Origin: an uncultured bacterium
GTDB taxonomy: Bacteria > Bacillota > Clostridia > Oscillospirales > Oscillospiraceae
Reading direction: 5' to 3'
Assembly: GCA_946548895.1 (NCBI GenBank)
Contig: CAMNQF010000009.1
Location: forward strand, 36,798 to 100,797
Length of the DNA stretch: 64,000 bases
Shown piece after piece: positions 23,172 through 32,305 of this stretch (position 1 is its first letter; each line of letters opens with the position of its first letter). The translations under genes and the position numbers were made by a program. The notes beneath the pieces were generated by a model. That model worked only from the letters and a program-made list of their open reading frames with translations. It had not been told where the DNA came from and searched no databases.

Positions 23172-24518
23172 TCAGGATTCAGCGGGCTTGCCCGCGCGGC
23201 GGCAAAGCAGGCCAACCGCCAGACCGGCTGCCGCCGGGATGATCCAGCCTAATCCATAGCGGTACAGCGGCAGCCAGGTCCCGATCCATTCCGCCAGCGG
23301 CTGGCAGGGGCCGCCAATCACGCGGACCAGCTCCAGCGCAGCCGCCGCCAGGCCGCCCCCCACGGCGCATTGGTATACGATCCGCGCGTGGCCGAACCAG
23401 TTCCCAAAGAGGCCCAGCAGAATCAGCACGATGGACAGGGGACACAAAAAATACAGGATCGGGACGGACAGGGCGATGATCTGCGAGAGGCCGATGTTTG
23501 AAATCAGCAGGGACGTCCCTGCAAACGCCAGCGCCCACTGCGTATAGTTCAGCCGGCCGGGAAACAGCTCCAAAAAGGTTTCGCTGCAGGCCGTCACCAG
23601 CCCGATTGCCGTTTTCATGCAGCAGAGCGTGACAGTGATGGCCAGAATCAGGCTTCCGCCCCGGCCAAAATAGTGCCGGGCGATGATGGCGAACGCGTCT
23701 CCCCCGTTGAACTCCGGGTTGGCCAGCTCACCGGCGTAGAGCGCATAGCTCTGGGCGCCCACATAGGCGGTGAGGCCGTAAATCAAGGCCATCAGAGCCA
23801 TGCTGACCGCGCCCGCCTGAATGGAGCAGCCCGCCACGGCGCCGGGTTCCGTCACGCCCAGGGTTCGGATTGTGCGGATCACGATGATGCCGAAGGCCAG
23901 GCTCGCCAGGGCGTCCAGCGTGTCATAGCCCTGGAGGAAGCCGGTGAAAAAGGCGCTATCCGCGTAATCGCCGGTGGGAGGCACCTCGGAGACCGAGTTC
24001 ACCGGCTTTACCAGGGCGGTGAGCAGCAGTATCCCCAAAAAGACCAAAAAAGCCGGATTCAGAAATTTTCCAACGGAATCCAGGATCTTTGAGGGGCGGA
24101 GGGAGAAAAACAGCACCGCGCCAAAAAACAGCGCCGTGAAAATCAGCTGGGGCGCCAGCGTGTTCTCCCCCGCAAAGGGGCGGACGCCGATGGTAAAGCT
24201 GGTGGCGCCGCACCGGGGGATGGCGAACAGCGGGCCAATGGTGAGGTAGAGGGCGCAGGTGAACAGGCAGCGGAAGCGTTTGGACACGCGCCCAGACAAG
24301 TCGAGCAGCCCCTCGCTGCGGGATACCCCGATGGACACAATGCCCAGCAGGGGAATGCCCACCGCGGTGATCAGCAGCCCCGCCAGCGCCGCCGGCAGGC
24401 TATGGCCGGCCCGGCCGCCCAGGATCAGGGGGAAGATCAGGTTCCCCGCTCCAAAAAACAGCCCGAAAAGCATGGAGCCAACCAGGCAGAGCTGGCGGAT
24501 ATTCAGTTTGCGTTTCAT
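23172..24518 (-). CDS. brnQ: Branched-chain amino acid carrier BrnQ/LIVCS family
   Basis: 448 residues from ATG 24518 (GAGGAGG 7 nt upstream; a 16-codon longer form lacks a site). About twelve hydrophobic helices. The N-terminal signature GSMLFGLFFGAGNLIFPLILG, then AVGIPLLGIVSIG and the DALASLAFGIIVI segment are characteristic of the LIVCS symporters. It takes up Leu, Ile and Val with Na+ or H+ in the cytoplasmic membrane. It is a single gene, divergent from tex. The C-terminal end is basic and cytosolic. Confidence 0.92.
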   Translation of the reverse strand: MKRKLNIRQLCLVGSMLFGLFFGAGNLIFPLILGGRAGHSLPAALAGLLITAVGIPLLGIVSIGVSRSEGLLDLSGRVSKRFRCLFTCALYLTIGPLFAIPRCGATSFTIGVRPFAGENTLAPQLIFTALFFGAVLFFSLRPSKILDSVGKFLNPAFLVFLGILLLTALVKPVNSVSEVPPTGDYADSAFFTGFLQGYDTLDALASLAFGIIVIRTIRTLGVTEPGAVAGCSIQAGAVSMALMALIYGLTAYVGAQSYALYAGELANPEFNGGDAFAIIARHYFGRGGSLILAITVTLCCMKTAIGLVTACSETFLELFPGRLNYTQWALAFAGTSLLISNIGLSQIIALSVPILYFLCPLSIVLILLGLFGNWFGHARIVYQCAVGGGLAAAALELVRVIGGPCQPLAEWIGTWLPLYRYGLGWIIPAAAGLAVGLLCRRAGKPAES

Positions 24519-24844
24519 TTGCACGCCTCCTCTGCGGCGCTTTGACAGGGACTTCGCCGCCTCCATGCCGCTTTGACGGCGGCGCTGTTTCCCGTTCCCC
24601 GCCCATCCATTGCGGTTTATATCATCATTTTCTCACATATAGCCCCTTTGTGCAACACCTTTTTCGGCCAATCCCAAACCGGCGGGGGAGGGGCGCTCCC
24701 CGGACGCGGCCAGGGGCGCTCTTGCCATTTTGACCGGGCCATGCTAAAATAAGGAATATGTCAGGCGCGCCCAGGAGGCCTGCCAACTGAATTTACCTCA
24801 TATTGGGCTGGCCCGAAGGGATTCTAATAACTTGGAGGAATATT
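24519..24844. other. Intergenic region between brnQ and tex
   Basis: About 325 bp without a plausible gene. On the plus side it carries the tex promoter. On the minus side it holds AT-rich candidates for the brnQ promoter (around 24617-24655, TTGCAC followed by several weak -10 boxes), none convincing. No T-box or other leader structure was recognised in front of brnQ. Confidence 0.5.
24722..24750 (+). promoter_or_regulatory. Promoter of tex
   Basis: TTGCCA (24722-24727), 17-bp spacer, TAAAAT (24745-24750), about 95 bp before the TTG start codon. Confidence 0.65.
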
Positions 24845-24845
24845 T

Positions 24846-27002
24846 TTGGAGACGATTACACAAATCCTGGCCCGGGAGCTGGACCGCCCGGTTCAGCACA
24901 TTGAGAACATCATCACCCTGCTGGATGAGGGGAACACCGTCCCCTTCATCGCCCGCTACCGCAAGGAGCTCCACGGGGCCATGGACGACCAGCTGATCCG
25001 GCAGCTGGCGGACCGTTTGCAATACCTGCGCAACCTCCAGGACCGCCGGGACGAGGTGAAGCAGTCCATCGAGAACCAGGGCAAGCTGACGGAGGAGCTG
25101 GCCGCAGCCATTGACGGCGCCGCCACCCTGGCGGAAGTAGAGGACCTTTACAGGCCCTACAAGCAGAAGCGGCGCACCCGGGCCACCGCGGCCAAGGAGA
25201 AGGGGCTGGAGCCCCTGGCTATGCTGGCCTTCGCCCAGGGCCCGGCGGTGGATATGGAGCGGGCGGCGCTGGACTATATCGACCCCGAGAAGGGGGTGGA
25301 GGCCGTGGAGGACGCCCTGCAGGGGGCGTCCGACATCATCGCGGAGCTGGTCTCCGACGACGCCGACGTGCGGAAAATGCTCCGGGAGCTGTACTGGCGG
25401 CGGGCGTCCATCACCTCCAAGGCGGCGGCCAAGGAGCCGGAGGACAGCGTGTACCGGCTCTACTACGAGTTTTCAAGCCCGCTGTCTAAAACCCAGGGAC
25501 ATCAGATTCTCGCCATGAACCGGGGCGAGCGGGAGGAGATCCTCAAGGTGTCGGTGGAGATGGACCGGGAGGCCGCTCTGGTGGCCCTGCGGCGGCGGGT
25601 GGTGCCGGGGCGGGCGGCCATGGAGTTCGTCAAAAACGCCGCCGAGGACGCCTACGACCGGCTCATCGCCCCCTCCCTGGAGCGGGAGGTCCGGTCCGAG
25701 CTCACCGACCGGGCCAACGAGGGGGCCATCGGCCAGTTTGCCCTGAATTTGAAGCCCCTGCTCATGCAGCCGCCGGTAAAGGGCTTTGTCACCATGGGGC
25801 TGGACCCGGGATACCGCATGGGGTGTAAAGTGGCGGTGGTTGACCCCACCGGCAAGGTGCTGGACACCACGGTGGTCTACCCCACCCATGGCGAGCGGGG
25901 CAAGCAGGAGGCCATTGACAAGCTGGCCGTCCTCATCAGGAAGCACAAGGTGGCCCACATCGCCATTGGCAACGGCACCGCCAGCCGGGAGACGGAGCAG
26001 ATGGCGGTGGAGCTGATCCGCAAGGTGGAGGGCGGCGTCAGCTACGCCATGGTCAACGAGGCGGGGGCGTCGGTGTACTCCGCGTCCAAGCTGGCGGCGG
26101 AGGAGTTCCCCGAGTTCGACGTGAACCTGCGCTCCGCAGTGTCCATCGCCCGGCGGCTCCAGGACCCCCTGGCGGAGCTGGTGAAGATCGACCCCAAATC
26201 CATCGGCGTGGGCCAGTACCAGCACGATATGCCCCAGGCCCGGCTGGGCGAGGCCCTGGACGGGGTGGTGGAGGACTGCGTCAACGCCGTGGGGGTGGAC
26301 GTGAACACCGCCTCCGCGCCGCTGCTCACCCGGGTGGCGGGGCTCAACGGCACCACCGCCAAAAACATCGTCAAATACCGGGAGGACAACGGTCCCTTCA
26401 CCACCCGGAAGCAGATTTTGAAGGTGCCCAAGCTGGGCCCCAAGGCCTTTGAGCAGTGCGCGGGATTCCTGCGGGTGCCGGAGAGCAATTCCCCCCTGGA
26501 CAACACCGCCGTCCACCCGGAGAGCTATGGGGCGGCGGAGAAGCTGCTGGTCCTGTGCGGCCGGGGCATGGCGGACGTGAAAGCGGGGAAGCTGGGGGAC
26601 CTGAAGGGCCAGCTGGCCGCCTACGGCCAGGAAAAGGCGGCGGCGGAGTGCGGCGTGGGGGTGCCCACCCTGCTGGACGTGGCGGCGGAGCTGATGAAGC
26701 CGGGCCGTGACCCCCGGGACGAGCTGCCCGCCCCGGTGCTGCGCACCGACGTGCTGGACATCAAGGACCTGAAGCCGGGGATGGAGCTGAAGGGCACCGT
26801 CCGCAACGTCATCGATTTTGGGGCCTTTGTGGACATCGGCGTCCACCAGGACGGGCTGGTCCACATCAGCCAGATCTGCGGCCGCTACATCAAGCACCCC
26901 TCGGAGGTGCTCAGTGTGGGCGACGTGGTGACGGTGTGGGTGAAGGAAGTGGACGAGAAAAAGAAGCGCATCTCCCTGACCATGCGGAAGGACAAGCTGT
27001 AA
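24846..27002 (+). CDS. tex: Tex-family RNA-binding transcription accessory protein
   Basis: 718 residues from a TTG start (CTTGGAGGAA upstream). Domain order matches Tex: N-terminal helical Tex_N (to about 190), a YqgF/RNase H-like domain (VTMGLDPGYRMGCKVAVVD near 317 and AIGNGTASRETEQ near 378), helix-hairpin-helix repeats (LTRVAGLNGTTAKNIVKYR, LKVPKLGPKAFEQCAGFLR), and a C-terminal S1 domain (ELKGTVRNVIDFGAFVDIG, DGLVHISQI). Tex binds nucleic acid and RNA polymerase-associated transcripts and is broadly conserved; its exact role is unsettled. Length is that of the family. Confidence 0.95.
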   Translation: METITQILARELDRPVQHIENIITLLDEGNTVPFIARYRKELHGAMDDQLIRQLADRLQYLRNLQDRRDEVKQSIENQGKLTEELAAAIDGAATLAEVEDLYRPYKQKRRTRATAAKEKGLEPLAMLAFAQGPAVDMERAALDYIDPEKGVEAVEDALQGASDIIAELVSDDADVRKMLRELYWRRASITSKAAAKEPEDSVYRLYYEFSSPLSKTQGHQILAMNRGEREEILKVSVEMDREAALVALRRRVVPGRAAMEFVKNAAEDAYDRLIAPSLEREVRSELTDRANEGAIGQFALNLKPLLMQPPVKGFVTMGLDPGYRMGCKVAVVDPTGKVLDTTVVYPTHGERGKQEAIDKLAVLIRKHKVAHIAIGNGTASRETEQMAVELIRKVEGGVSYAMVNEAGASVYSASKLAAEEFPEFDVNLRSAVSIARRLQDPLAELVKIDPKSIGVGQYQHDMPQARLGEALDGVVEDCVNAVGVDVNTASAPLLTRVAGLNGTTAKNIVKYREDNGPFTTRKQILKVPKLGPKAFEQCAGFLRVPESNSPLDNTAVHPESYGAAEKLLVLCGRGMADVKAGKLGDLKGQLAAYGQEKAAAECGVGVPTLLDVAAELMKPGRDPRDELPAPVLRTDVLDIKDLKPGMELKGTVRNVIDFGAFVDIGVHQDGLVHISQICGRYIKHPSEVLSVGDVVTVWVKEVDEKKKRISLTMRKDKL

Positions 27003-27104
27003 TCTTTTTAGGCGGTTTGTAACGGAATTGAAACCGCATTGTAAGCGCGGATTAACGACTTTGCCCGGCCCTCTGGGGTAGAATGGGGCAAAGGAGTGAC
27101 CGCC

Positions 27105-28472
27105 ATGAGAAAAAGAAATATGTTCCTGCCGCTGGCCTGGGCGCTGGCCCTGAGCCTGGCCGCCTGCGCCCCCGGTTCGGAGGAGCCCGGCCCCAGCCCT
27201 GCCCTGACCACCCCGCCGCCGGAGGCATCCGTCCCGGTGCTGGAGACGCCTGCCCCGATGCCCACCCCCACCCCGAGGCCCACCCCGTCCCCGGAGCCGT
27301 CCGCCCCGCCGCTGGCGGGCTATGACCTGCCCGGCCGGGACTACCGTCCCTGGCAGGTGGGGTATATGGAGTTCCTCGCCCGGCTGCGCCGGATTGAGAG
27401 CGAGAGCCAGTGGGAGCGGGAGGCCTTCCAGGGGCTGGCGGCGGACGGCCGGGATTCCCTTGGAATCTGGAGCGTGGACCAGGATATGACTTACTTGATG
27501 TGCACGGGCAGCGAAACCTATTCCCTCTACGACATAGACCGGGACGGCGTGCCCGAGCTGATTGTGGACTATATGGGCTGGGAGGCCCAGTGCTACACTT
27601 GGCGGGACGGGCAGGTGACGTGCGTGGGAGAGTTCCACTCCAAGGACAGCGGCCTGTACAGCCACCCGGACAAAAACGCGATCCTCCGCGCCGGGGGGCG
27701 CATGGGCCATTACGCAATCTACGAATACCCCATGGAGGGGGGCGTCCTCACGGAGGAGCGGGAGATTTTCCGCGAGGGGCCGGTGGATTTCCCCACCGGG
27801 GCGGAGGAGATCGTCCCCGGCGCGCGGCTCATCGACCGCTTCTGGACCCAGCTGGGGGAGTGGGACGATCGAAAATACTACACCTCAGACAGCGAGTGGC
27901 GGGAGTTTGACGACGGGCGGCCCCACCCCTCCGCCGGAAAAGCCCTGCTGCTGCCCATCGCCGACTGGTGCGACGGCCCCGCCGCCACGGGGAGCGATTC
28001 GGAACAGGCCCGGGCGGCCATCCTGGCGGCGCTGAACGGGGAAACGGAAGTGTACGGCGCGTCCGGCGACCATTTTTACGGCGACGTGGGCTGGACCGCC
28101 TGGGCGGAGTACATTCAGCCCGGCGCGGCCTATCCCAGGAACGAGGAATCCTTGGAGATCAAGGCCCACGTCTGGCTGGACATGAACGGCGACGGCCAGG
28201 AGGAGTGCGTCCTCCAACTGAGCGAGCCGGAGCGGGCGGACGACGCGGTCACCCGGAGCCGGTACACCGTGGTGCTCAGCCACCAGGACGGTGCGGTGTA
28301 CGCCTACTTCTTCGGCATCTACGACTTGGAGCTTTGCGGGGACGGCGCGATCCAACTCGACTACGGCGGGCCGGTGCGGCTGTCCTTCTGGAAAGACCAG
28401 TGCTACGACTACGCCGTGCCGGAGGCCTCCGCCTCGGCTGTGAAGTGGGCGGACGGTTCCCCTCTCGATTAA
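27105..28472 (+). CDS. Lipoprotein with Pro-rich stalk and DxDxDG motifs
   Basis: 455 residues from ATG 27105 (AAAGGAG 8 nt upstream). Signal peptide with lipobox SLAAC (Cys21), then a stalk of about 45 residues full of Pro, Thr and Ala, then a globular part. Two acidic loops of calcium-binding look, DIDRDGVPEL (about 145) and DMNGDGQEEC (about 365), sit in beta-strand settings as in FG-GAP or dockerin-like repeats. This type of surface lipoprotein is common in Oscillospiraceae, but I do not recognise a named family. The next gene is a MerR-type regulator with its own promoter, so the two are probably separate. Confidence 0.75.
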   Translation: MRKRNMFLPLAWALALSLAACAPGSEEPGPSPALTTPPPEASVPVLETPAPMPTPTPRPTPSPEPSAPPLAGYDLPGRDYRPWQVGYMEFLARLRRIESESQWEREAFQGLAADGRDSLGIWSVDQDMTYLMCTGSETYSLYDIDRDGVPELIVDYMGWEAQCYTWRDGQVTCVGEFHSKDSGLYSHPDKNAILRAGGRMGHYAIYEYPMEGGVLTEEREIFREGPVDFPTGAEEIVPGARLIDRFWTQLGEWDDRKYYTSDSEWREFDDGRPHPSAGKALLLPIADWCDGPAATGSDSEQARAAILAALNGETEVYGASGDHFYGDVGWTAWAEYIQPGAAYPRNEESLEIKAHVWLDMNGDGQEECVLQLSEPERADDAVTRSRYTVVLSHQDGAVYAYFFGIYDLELCGDGAIQLDYGGPVRLSFWKDQCYDYAVPEASASAVKWADGSPLD

Positions 28473-28498
28473 AATTTCTGGAAATTCGCGAAAAACCC

Positions 28499-28529
28499 TT
28501 GACTGTCAAGCCGCTTGACAGGTTAGGAT
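28499..28529 (+). promoter_or_regulatory. MerR-type promoter with 19-bp spacer and central dyad
   Basis: TTGACT (28499-28504), a spacer of 19 bp, then TAGGAT (28524-28529). Inside the spacer is an 8-bp inverted repeat, CTGTCAAG and CTTGACAG (28503-28510 and 28514-28521). Overlong 19-bp spacers with a dyad are the known target architecture of MerR-family activators, and the gene directly downstream starts with a MerR domain, so autoregulation is the natural reading. Confidence 0.8.
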
Positions 28530-28548
28530 GGCCCTGGGAGGTGGTTTC

Positions 28549-30108
28549 ATGACCATCAAGGAGCTGGAAAACAGGACGGGCATGACCCGGGCCAACATCC
28601 GTTTTTACGAAGGGGAGGGCCTGCTGTCCCCCAGGCGGCTGGACAACGGCTACCGGGACTACTCGGAGGAGGACGCCCGGACCCTGGAGAAGATCAAGCT
28701 GCTGCGGCAGCTGCAATTGGACATCGACACCATCCGCAAGGTGCAGCGGGGGGCGTTGAGCCTGGAACAGGCGCTGTTTACCCAGACGACCAAGCTGGAG
28801 GGGGACCGGGCCCTCATCGAGCGGGCGGCGGCGGTGTGCCGGGAGCTGGAGCGGTCCGGGGTGGAGTACGCCGCCCTGGAGCCCCGGCCCTGGCTGGCCC
28901 AGCTCCAGGCGCCCCCGCAGTCCAGTCTGCCCGGCGCTCCCCCCGCCGCGCCGGAGAACGGGGAGGCGGACGAGCGGGACTTCGTGCCCCAGGCCTGCTA
29001 CCACCCCTGGATGCGGTATTTTGCCCGGACGCTGGATATGGCGCTGTACGACACCCTCATCAACGTGGTGTGGCTGCTCCTCTTCCGGGACTTGGGCTTC
29101 GCCTGGCTGCGAGCGGAGAACGCCCTCGTTGCCATCCTCTGGGGCACGGCCATGCTGGCCCTCACCCTGGCGCTGGAACCCCTTTGGCTCCACTATTGGG
29201 GCTGGACGCCGGGAAAGTGGCTGTTCGGCCTGAAGCTCCGGGACAAGGACGGGGAAAAGCTGTCCATTGAGCAGGGCTGGGAGCGCAGCTGGCAGCTGGC
29301 CTGGGAGGGCTACGGCTGGAACATCCCCCTCTGGAGCGCGTGGCGGTTCTGGAAGAACCGGCAGGATGCCCTGGAGGGGTGGAACGGGAGCTGGAACGGC
29401 GAGGGCGCCTGCCGCTACACCAAGGAGGAGCGGCGGTTTGATGTCTGGGCCTTTGCGGAGGCCCGGGCGGCGCTGGCGGCGGCGCTGGTGCTGGCCATGC
29501 TGTGGAGTATGCTGCCCCCCTGCCGGGGAGAACTGGATATGCCGGAGTTCGCCCGGAACTACAACCACTGCCTGCGGGTGGCGGAGTACCGCGGCGAAAC
29601 CAGCACCCCCATCCTGGACGATCAGGGCCGGTGGGTGGAGCGGAAACAGCCCGGCACAGTGTCCTTCGGCCTGTTTGGCGACACCACGGTATACGAAGAG
29701 CCGAAATACACCGTCTCCGGCGGGGTGACGGCGGTGACGCTGCGCATGAGCAGCCAGGATAAAGCGGTGGGGGGCGCCCTACGGGAGTCCCTGGTCCTGC
29801 TGTCCCTGAGCCGCTCGGCGGGCGGGCTGAACCTGTTCAACGTCCTGACGGCCCAGGAGGAGGCAAACCGCCTGCTGGACCGCTGGGAGGATTTTGAGGA
29901 CGACTTCCTGGGCGTGCACATCAGCCAGCGGGTGGAGGCGGTGGGCTATGAGCCCACGGAGGCCTTTGGCGCGTCGCTGTGGTGCGAGGACGAGAGCCAG
30001 CCCCACCACTGCGAAAAGACGGTGACGTTGTCCATCCCCGAACAAAATGGCAGGTTCTCGCCCCCGCCTGGGCAGGCGCGGGCAGACGGATCAAAAGGAG
30101 GGGCCTGA
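28549..30108 (+). CDS. MerR-type DNA-binding domain fused to an RDD membrane domain
   Basis: 519 residues from ATG 28549 (GGGAGGTG upstream). Residues 1-70 are a MerR winged helix (TIKELENRTGMTRANIRFYE, then LLSPRRLDNGYRDY), followed by a dimerisation-type helix up to about 110. After a Pro-rich linker an RDD-like membrane domain runs from about 150 to 290, with two helices and the RDD-like signature WTPGKWLFGLKLRDKDG. A third membrane helix lies near 304-323. The last 190 residues form a soluble domain of no known family. The likely picture is a membrane-held transcription factor. The ligand is unknown. rsmI starts 1 bp after the stop, so it may be read through from the MerR promoter. Confidence 0.8.
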   Translation: MTIKELENRTGMTRANIRFYEGEGLLSPRRLDNGYRDYSEEDARTLEKIKLLRQLQLDIDTIRKVQRGALSLEQALFTQTTKLEGDRALIERAAAVCRELERSGVEYAALEPRPWLAQLQAPPQSSLPGAPPAAPENGEADERDFVPQACYHPWMRYFARTLDMALYDTLINVVWLLLFRDLGFAWLRAENALVAILWGTAMLALTLALEPLWLHYWGWTPGKWLFGLKLRDKDGEKLSIEQGWERSWQLAWEGYGWNIPLWSAWRFWKNRQDALEGWNGSWNGEGACRYTKEERRFDVWAFAEARAALAAALVLAMLWSMLPPCRGELDMPEFARNYNHCLRVAEYRGETSTPILDDQGRWVERKQPGTVSFGLFGDTTVYEEPKYTVSGGVTAVTLRMSSQDKAVGGALRESLVLLSLSRSAGGLNLFNVLTAQEEANRLLDRWEDFEDDFLGVHISQRVEAVGYEPTEAFGASLWCEDESQPHHCEKTVTLSIPEQNGRFSPPPGQARADGSKGGA

Positions 30109-30109
30109 C

Positions 30110-30937
30110 ATGGCCGGAACGCTCTATCTGGTGCCCACCCCCATCGGAAACCTGGGGGATATCAGCCGCCGCGCCGCGGAGACGCTGGCCGCGGTGGACT
30201 TCATCGCCGCGGAGGACACCCGGGTGACGGTAAAGCTGCTGAACCACCTGGGGCTGAAAAAGCCCATGGCCACCTACCACCGCCACAACTGCGGAACGGC
30301 GGGGCCCGCCATCCTCCGGCGGATTCAGGAGGGGGAGCGCTGCGCCCTGGTCACCGACGCGGGCACCCCCGCCATCTCCGACCCCGGCGAGGACCTGGTG
30401 GCCCTGTGCGCCGCCGCCGGGGTGGCGGTGGAGTCCATCCCCGGCCCCTGTGCCCTGACGGTGGCGCTGTCGGTGTCCGGACTGCCCACCGGGCGGTTTA
30501 CCTTTGAGGGCTTCCTGCCCCAGAACAAGAAAAACCGCCGGGCCCAGCTGGATTCCCTGGCGGCGGAGGAGCGCACCATGGTGTTCTATGAGGCCCCCCA
30601 CAAGCTCCGGGCCACCCTGGACGACCTGGCGGAGGTCTTTGGCCCGGACCGGCCCCTGGCGGTGTGCCGGGAGCTGACCAAGCTCCACGAGGAGGTGCTC
30701 CGCCTCACCCTGGGGGAGGCGGCGGAGCGGTACGCCGCCCAGGAGCCCCGGGGGGAGTTTGTGCTGGTGGTGGCGGGCCGTCCCGCCCAGGCGGAAGCGG
30801 CGGACGAGGGGGGTGCCTTGGCCCGGGCGGAGCAGCTGCGCCGGGAGGGGATGCCGCTGAAGGCGGCGGCGGCCCAGGCGGCGGAGGAGTTCGGCGTCAA
30901 AAAGCGCTGGCTGTACAACCAGCTGGCGGGGCAGTGA
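30110..30937 (+). CDS. rsmI: 16S rRNA 2'-O-ribose C1402 methyltransferase
   Basis: 275 residues from ATG 30110 (AAAAGGAGG upstream). Tetrapyrrole-methylase fold: LYLVPTPIGNLGDIS at the start, AAEDTRVTVKLL, then LVTDAGTPAISDPG (about 83-96), which binds SAM, and SIPGPCALTVALSVSGL. It methylates C1402 of 16S rRNA in the decoding centre together with RsmH. It follows the MerR-RDD gene almost without gap. The C-terminal extension (from about 230) ends with a helix typical of the family (LKAAAAQAAEEFGVKKRWLY). Confidence 0.96.
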   Translation: MAGTLYLVPTPIGNLGDISRRAAETLAAVDFIAAEDTRVTVKLLNHLGLKKPMATYHRHNCGTAGPAILRRIQEGERCALVTDAGTPAISDPGEDLVALCAAAGVAVESIPGPCALTVALSVSGLPTGRFTFEGFLPQNKKNRRAQLDSLAAEERTMVFYEAPHKLRATLDDLAEVFGPDRPLAVCRELTKLHEEVLRLTLGEAAERYAAQEPRGEFVLVVAGRPAQAEAADEGGALARAEQLRREGMPLKAAAAQAAEEFGVKKRWLYNQLAGQ

Positions 30938-31025
30938 TGGACTGGGCGCCGCGGGCTGGGCGGAAGGCTCCAGATCAGCTCTGCGCGGGCGTTTTGTTTG
31001 TCAAAAGCGCCCAAATGACAAACAG

Positions 31026-31063
31026 GCGGCGGCTCCGTGCCAGCCGCCGCTTCCATTTTTTCT
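31026..31063 (+). terminator. Terminator after rsmI
   Basis: 9-bp stem (31026-31034 with 31042-31050), 7-nt loop, then TTCCATTTTTTCT. It lies in the 330-bp gene-free stretch between rsmI and the AbrB-like gene; apart from this hairpin and the terminator at 31221 the stretch holds only AT-rich sequence with a lone TATAAT at 31132. Confidence 0.7.
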
Positions 31064-31220
31064 GCCAATTTTGGAAATCCGCTGGCAGCTCTTACCTGTG
31101 TTGCCAACGGCTGGAAATGATAACAAACCGTATAATAAAATTGGGAAATACTGGGTGTGCAAATCGCCCGCGGGATTTGTCGAAAAAGAGCGGGCGCGGG
31201 AAAAACTTTTTTGAACCGAA

Positions 31221-31246
31221 AAAAGCCGCCCATACAGGCGGCTTTT
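31221..31246. terminator. Terminator of the AbrB-like gene
   Basis: 10-bp stem AAAAGCCGCC with GGCGGCTTTT (31221-31230, 31237-31246), 6-nt loop. T-rich ends exist on both strands. Confidence 0.7.
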
Positions 31247-31268
31247 CCTACGGCGGTAGGGCGGGGAA

Positions 31269-31511
31269 TTATTTGCCGCCCAGGTCTTTCAGGCAGCTTG
31301 TGCAGATGTTTTTCCCCTTGAAGGACGTGATCTCCCGGGAATCCCCACAGAAAATGCAGGCGGGCTGATACTTGTTCAAGATGATGGACGGTCCGTCAAC
31401 GTAGATCTCCAGCGGGTCGCGTTCTGCGATGTCCAGGGTACGGCGCAGCTCGATAGGCAGCACGATGCGCCCCAGCTCATCGACTTTTCGGACAATTCCG
31501 GTCGCTTTCAT
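31269..31511 (-). CDS. AbrB/SpoVT-type regulator with C-terminal zinc-ribbon-like CxxC pair
   Basis: 80 residues. Residues 1-45 are an AbrB-like swapped-hairpin DNA-binding domain (GIVRKVDELGRIVLPIELRRTL, then ERDPLEIYVDGPSIILNKY). Residues 50-80 carry CIFCG and CTSCL, a likely zinc site, a variant often seen in clostridial transition-state regulators. It lies divergent from spmAB and has an excellent promoter; the flanks of that promoter hold AT-rich repeats (ACGTATAAT-like) that could be its own binding sites. Start is supported by AAAGGGGG upstream. Confidence 0.88.
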   Translation of the reverse strand: MKATGIVRKVDELGRIVLPIELRRTLDIAERDPLEIYVDGPSIILNKYQPACIFCGDSREITSFKGKNICTSCLKDLGGK

Positions 31512-31567
31512 TTTCGAAATCCCCCTTTGCGCCTTGCGAAATTTTTACCATCACATACTTCACCCTT

Positions 31568-31595
31568 ATTATAACACAACGTATAATTTTGTCAA
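31568..31595 (-). promoter_or_regulatory. Promoter of the AbrB-like gene
   Basis: TTGACA (31590-31595), 16-bp spacer, TATAAT (31568-31573) on the minus strand, 57 bp before the start codon. Confidence 0.8.
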
Positions 31596-31725
31596 TCAAA
31601 AAATTGGGGAAAATCCGTAATTTTTGGGAACTCTGTCGGATTGTGCCACACGGTCCTGATACTGGGACATGAATTGGCGCGGGCCGCCGTATATATGGGG
31701 GGACGGGCAAAGGAGGGACCGATAT

Positions 31726-32301
31726 ATGGCGATGTCGCTGATTTGGACGGCGATGGTGGGAGCGGCGGTTTTGTGCGGCCTGGCCACGGGAAACGGACCG
31801 GCGGTGGCCAAAGGGGCGCTGGACGGCGCGGCGGCCGGGGTGGAACTGTGCCTTTCCATGCTGGGGGTGCTGTGCCTGTGGACGGGGGTGATGGAGGTGA
31901 TGGAGCGCTCCGGCCTTGCCCGGGGGCTGTCTAGGCTGCTCCGGCCGGCCATCAGCCGGCTGTACCCGGACTTCGCCGGGGACAGGCGGGTAATGGACGC
32001 GGTCAGTGCCAATTTATCTGCCAATCTGCTGGGGCTGGGCAACGCGGCCACCCCGCTGGGGTTGGAGGCCGCCCGGCTTATGGCGGAGCGCACCCCCGGC
32101 ACGGCCTCCGACGGGCTGTGTATGCTGGTGGTGTGCAACACGGCGTCGTTCCAGCTGATCCCCACCACGGTGGCCTCCCTGCGGGCGGCGGCGGGGTGTG
32201 CCAGCCCCTTTGACATCCTCCCGGCGGTGTGGCTGGCGTCGGCGGTGTCCATCGCGGTGGGGGTGACGGCCTCCAAGCTGATGGCCCGCCTGTGGAGGTG
32301 A
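31726..32301 (+). CDS. spmA: Spore maturation protein A
   Basis: 191 residues from ATG 31726 (AAAGGAGG upstream). It is a multi-helix membrane protein of the nucleoside-recognition/gate family: LIWTAMVGAAVLCGLATG, ELCLSMLGVLCLWTGVMEVMERSG, NLSANLLGLGNAATPLGLEAA. SpmA acts with SpmB in spore-core dehydration, which gives heat resistance. Size and the paired gene spmB 4 bp downstream match the Bacillus arrangement. With dpaAB it shows that the organism makes endospores. Confidence 0.93.
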   Translation: MAMSLIWTAMVGAAVLCGLATGNGPAVAKGALDGAAAGVELCLSMLGVLCLWTGVMEVMERSGLARGLSRLLRPAISRLYPDFAGDRRVMDAVSANLSANLLGLGNAATPLGLEAARLMAERTPGTASDGLCMLVVCNTASFQLIPTTVASLRAAAGCASPFDILPAVWLASAVSIAVGVTASKLMARLWR

Positions 32302-32305
32302 CGGG

